NCBI GenBank assembly: GCA_027604005.1
Contig: JADGJT010000343.1
Location: 1-24,055 of the forward strand
Reading direction: 5' to 3'
Source: Dinochytrium kinnereticum
Lineage: Eukaryota; Chytridiomycota; Chytridiomycetes; Chytridiales; Chytridiaceae
DNA: 24,055 bases
Below, in pieces: positions 21,065 to 24,055 of this stretch. A program made the position numbers and the translations under genes. Within the stretch, counting starts at the first letter, position 1. Every line of letters starts with the position of its first letter. The notes under the pieces are model-generated. The model was given only the letters and a program-made list of their open reading frames with translations, made no database searches and was not told the origin of the DNA.

Positions 21065-24055
21065 ATGCTCCTCACCGTCGTCCTGTGGCTGCTCGTGGCC
21101 ATCGGCCTTCCCATCATGCTCTTCCGCACAAGGCTGGGCAAGCCAAGGGCCGTCCGTGTCGGCGTCCCTCAATCCCCAAATGAGGGCGAGCCGCGTCGCT
21201 CCATCCACAGCCCCAACGAGCTGGCCTCAAAGCCTTCCCCTGACGTCAGCACCATCTACGACATCCTCGTGCGAAGCTCAAGGCTCTACCCCAACAAGAA
21301 CATTCTCGGTGCTCGCTCCGTCGTGCGCATCGTCGAGGAGGAGAAGGAGGTCGTCAAGGTTGTCGCTGGCGTCGAGACCAAGGAGCTGAAAAAGTGGAAG
21401 TTTTTTGAGCTTTCAAAGTACCAGTGGCTCAACTTTTCAGAGGTCTCCAAGTTTGCTCATGACGTCGGCGCTGGCTTTCGCGCTCTCGGTCTCCAGCCCA
21501 AGGACAAGGTCACCCTTTTTGCCTCGACCAGGTTTGTTGTTGGCGAGCGAAGCGAGCCATTATTCTTTTGTTTTTTTTTCCTTTGGCGAGCGAATGCGAA
21601 CCATTATTCCTTTTTCTTTAGTTTCTTGTGAGCGATGCTCGTCTTTTTTTTTTTTCTTCTTCTCTTTCTTCTCCTCTGGCGAGCGAAGCAAGCCATTACA
21701 CCTTTTTTTTAATTGTATTTTTTTTTCCTCCTTTGGCGAGCGAGGCGAGCCATTTTTAGTATTATTATATTTTTTTTTCCTTTAGGCAAGGAAGCGAGCC
21801 ATTCCTCCTCCTAATTCTTTTTTTTTTCCTCCCTGGCGAGCGAATGCTAGCCAATACTTGTTTCCTTTTCTTCTTATCTTTTGACTTGATCTCTCTCTCT
21901 CTCTCTCACTCAATCACTCGCTTTGCTCTTGTCTATTCCGCTTTCATTTCTTTGACTCTGTGCCCTCAACAAGGGGCATGCGCATGCCTTTTTACCTTTG
22001 CTGACCAAAACTAATGCAAACTCTTTCTCTCTCAACCTCCCTGTCTATCCTTATCCCCCCCTTTCCAACACTCCAGCCGAGACTGGCTGATGGTCGCGCT
22101 CTCCTGCTTCACCCAAAATCTTACCATCACAACTGCCTACGACACTCTCGGCGAGGAAGGCCTCAGCTTCTCCCTTAACGAAGGCGAGGTCACGACGCTT
22201 TTCACGAACGCTGACCTTCTCCCGATGATCCCCAAGATCTCTCCTCTTGTAAAGTCTTTGAAGAATGTAGTGTATAACGGTGAGGCGAAGAAGGAGATGC
22301 TGGATTCGTTGAAGGCCAACTTTCCTCATGTCAAGCTGATCACTTTGGATGATTTGAGGAGGTTGGGGATTGATAGGCCTACGGACCCTGTTGCTCCTAC
22401 TGCTGATGATATTGCTTGCATCATGTACACTTCAGGATCTACTGGAAACCCCAAGGTAAGACGGGTGGATGGTTTTTTTCACCGTGCCTTTTTCTTTTTC
22501 TTATAGTTCGATCTAATCATTATGTGTTGCGCGGCATTATTAGGGCGTCATGCTCGCCCACTCCAATATCGTTGCCGGAAGTACGTTAATTATCTTAATT
22601 CCATTTCTCGATCTTAAAAATGTGTAGCCTATTTTGCATCTCTTCTTTTCAACCCTCTAACTGATTTCCCATAAAAGTTGCCGGAGCTCGTTACCTCATC
22701 CGCGGCCACCTCTTCAGCGAAGAATACTACCTTGCTTACCTCCCCCTTGCCCACGTTCTTGAATTCACCGTTGAGCTTCTCTGTCTCTTTGAGGGTATTT
22801 CTATTGGTTACGGCGCTGTCAGGACCCTTACCGATGCATCCGTTCGTAACTGTCTTGGTGACATTCGTGAGCTCCGACCTACCCTGATGGCTGGTGTCCC
22901 TGCTGTCTGGGAAGGGTGAGTTTTGTATTCTTTTTGTTTTGTCTGGCCTTTTCTTTTTTTGTTGTGGATTGCCGGCATCACACCAGCCTCTTTTTCCGGG
23001 TTGCTCTAACGCTTTATCACCTTTTTTTTTTTTAAAAAAAAAATTCAATAGCATCCGAAAGGGCGTCCTCGGCAAACTCCGTGAAGCCTCCAACATTCAA
23101 CGTACCATCTTCCAATATGCCTTTGAACTCAAATGGGCCCTGATCCAACTCGGCCTCCCGACCTACCTCCTCGACGCCATCGTCTTCAACAAGATCAAGA
23201 ACCAAACCGGTGGCCGACTCAAGTTTGCCTTGTCCGGGGGCGCACCGATCCCCAAATCCACCCAAAAGTTCCTCAGCGTGTGCGTGTGCCCTCTTGTGAG
23301 CGGGTACGGCATGACCGAGTCAGTGGCCATTCTTGCCATTCAGAACATTGATCAGTATGCCAAGGTTGGGATCGTTGGACCGCCTGTGCCCTCTGGGGAG
23401 GTCAAGCTGGTGGATGTGCCCGATACCTCTTATTCTTCAAAGAACAGGCCTAGACCTCAGGGAGAGGTTTGGTTGCGTGGGCCTACGGTTATGAAAGGGT
23501 ACTTTAAACAGCCTGAGGCGACTAAGGAGGCGTTGACGGCGGATGGGTGGTTGATGACGGGTGATATTGGGGAGTGGCACCCGGATGGAAATTTGTCCAT
23601 CATTGATCGTAAGAAGAACCTTGTCAAGTTGTCCAACGGAGAGTGAGTATCGTCTTTCCCATTCCCCCATTCTTCTTGTCCTCAACCATGATTCCTTTCC
23701 ACTCCAACCCGTCTGTCAACTTCAACCAGATACATTGCTCTCGAGAAACTTGAATCAGTCTACAAGATCTCCTCCTTTGTCCAAAACATCTGCGTCTACG
23801 GAGACTCTGAGCAGAACTTTTGCATCGCTATCGTTCAGCCTGTTGACAAGGAGGTGCTTCATTTCCTTGCGTCCAAGGGGATCACGCCTCCCTCGCAGGA
23901 GTTGGCAGACATTGCTAGGATTCCGGAGGTTGAGAAGGCTGTGCTTGCTAGCTTGAAGGAGGTGGCAAAGAAGGTTGAGTTGAAGCCCGCTGAGATTGTT
24001 GGAGCGGTTTATGTTGTTGGGGAGGAGTGGACGCCGCAGAATGGGTTGCTGGTGA
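21065..24055 (+). CDS. Long-chain fatty acyl-CoA synthetase (AMP-forming), 3' end beyond the window
   Basis: Activates long-chain fatty acids with ATP and CoA for lipid synthesis and beta-oxidation. Exons: 21065-21531, 22077-22455, 22544-22580, 22678-22915, 23052-23642 and 23730 to the window edge; all phases agree, giving 679 residues here. Residues 1-20 (MLLTVVLWLLVAIGLPIMLF) are a membrane anchor. The ATP/AMP signature YTSGSTGNPKGVMLAHSN (273-290) is cut by an intron after Lys282. Further hallmarks are YLPLAHVLEF, GYGMTES (458-464) and the fatty-acyl-CoA synthetase signature GDIGEWHPDGNLSIIDRKKN (544-563), then GEYIALEKLESVY. The frame leaves the window at WTPQNGLLV, so the last 20-30 residues, with the expected C-terminal catalytic Lys, are missing. 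Exon 3 is only 37 nt. Intron 1 is long (545 nt) and repeat-bearing. I cannot say which yeast paralogue (Faa or Lcf type) it matches best. Confidence 0.95.
21541..21856 (+). repeat. Seven GC-rich hairpin boxes spaced by T-rich tracts in intron 1 of the acyl-CoA synthetase gene
   Basis: Variants of GGCGAGCGAAGCGAGCC followed by ATT start at about 21541, 21584, 21627 (degenerate), 21677, 21734, 21783 and 21834, 43 to 57 bp apart, with pyrimidine tracts between. The box folds on itself: outer GGC/GCC pairs, a tandem GA/AG mismatch, then GC-GAA-GC. Copy 3 instead carries a perfect GAGC-GAT-GCTC stem. Such boxes occur nowhere else that I noticed in the window. Confidence 0.85.

Noticed and set aside
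21541..21856. CRISPR-like or coding repeats in the acyl-CoA synthetase gene
   Set aside because: The copies lie wholly inside an intron whose removal restores the enzyme; frames stop quickly and spacers are T-rich low complexity.

Overview
This window is nuclear DNA of a fungus. All genes are split by short spliceosomal introns with GTRNGY-like donors and CTAAC/CTAAT branch points. The products are fungal (a KilA-N/APSES regulator, a Pex30-type peroxin, a fungal-size long-chain acyl-CoA synthetase), and coding exons are much less AT-rich than the A/T-rich spacers. The multipass diacylglycerol lipase fits an early-diverging or otherwise non-yeast fungus, but the species cannot be fixed from sequence alone. 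All exon joins below were made by hand from reading frame, intron phase and splice signals.

Layout. 1-1452: T-poor, A-rich strand without a credible gene, probably the 3' flank of the next gene. 1453-4845 (minus): a probable 933-residue regulator with a long acidic, Ser-rich N-terminus and a KilA-N domain at the very C-terminus; the join across a 498-nt intron is inferred. 4846-5590: promoter side of that gene, full of simple repeats. 5615-5977: possible LTR with two hairpins. 5978-7230: no recognisable gene. 7334-12907 (plus): a 1672-residue sn-1 diacylglycerol lipase of the DAGL family in seven exons, one only 25 nt long. 13167-15291 (plus): a five-exon gene of unknown function (576 residues). 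15292-16241: convergent 3' flanks, with one tiny Cys-rich ORF. 16242-20031 (minus): a 1115-residue integral membrane peroxin with a dysferlin-type (DysF) domain. 20032-21064: shared divergent promoter with six 18-bp repeats, each carrying a perfect CSL-type site. 21065-24055 (plus, runs off the end): a long-chain acyl-CoA synthetase whose first intron holds seven GC-rich hairpin boxes.

Together three of the five genes act on lipids or lipid-handling membranes: DAGL releases fatty acid from diacylglycerol, the acyl-CoA synthetase activates fatty acids, and Pex30-type proteins shape ER/peroxisome membrane contacts. The most interesting signals are the CSL-site minisatellite between the peroxin and acyl-CoA synthetase genes, the hairpin array in the acyl-CoA synthetase intron, the inflated DAGL loops, and the KilA-N protein without ankyrin repeats.
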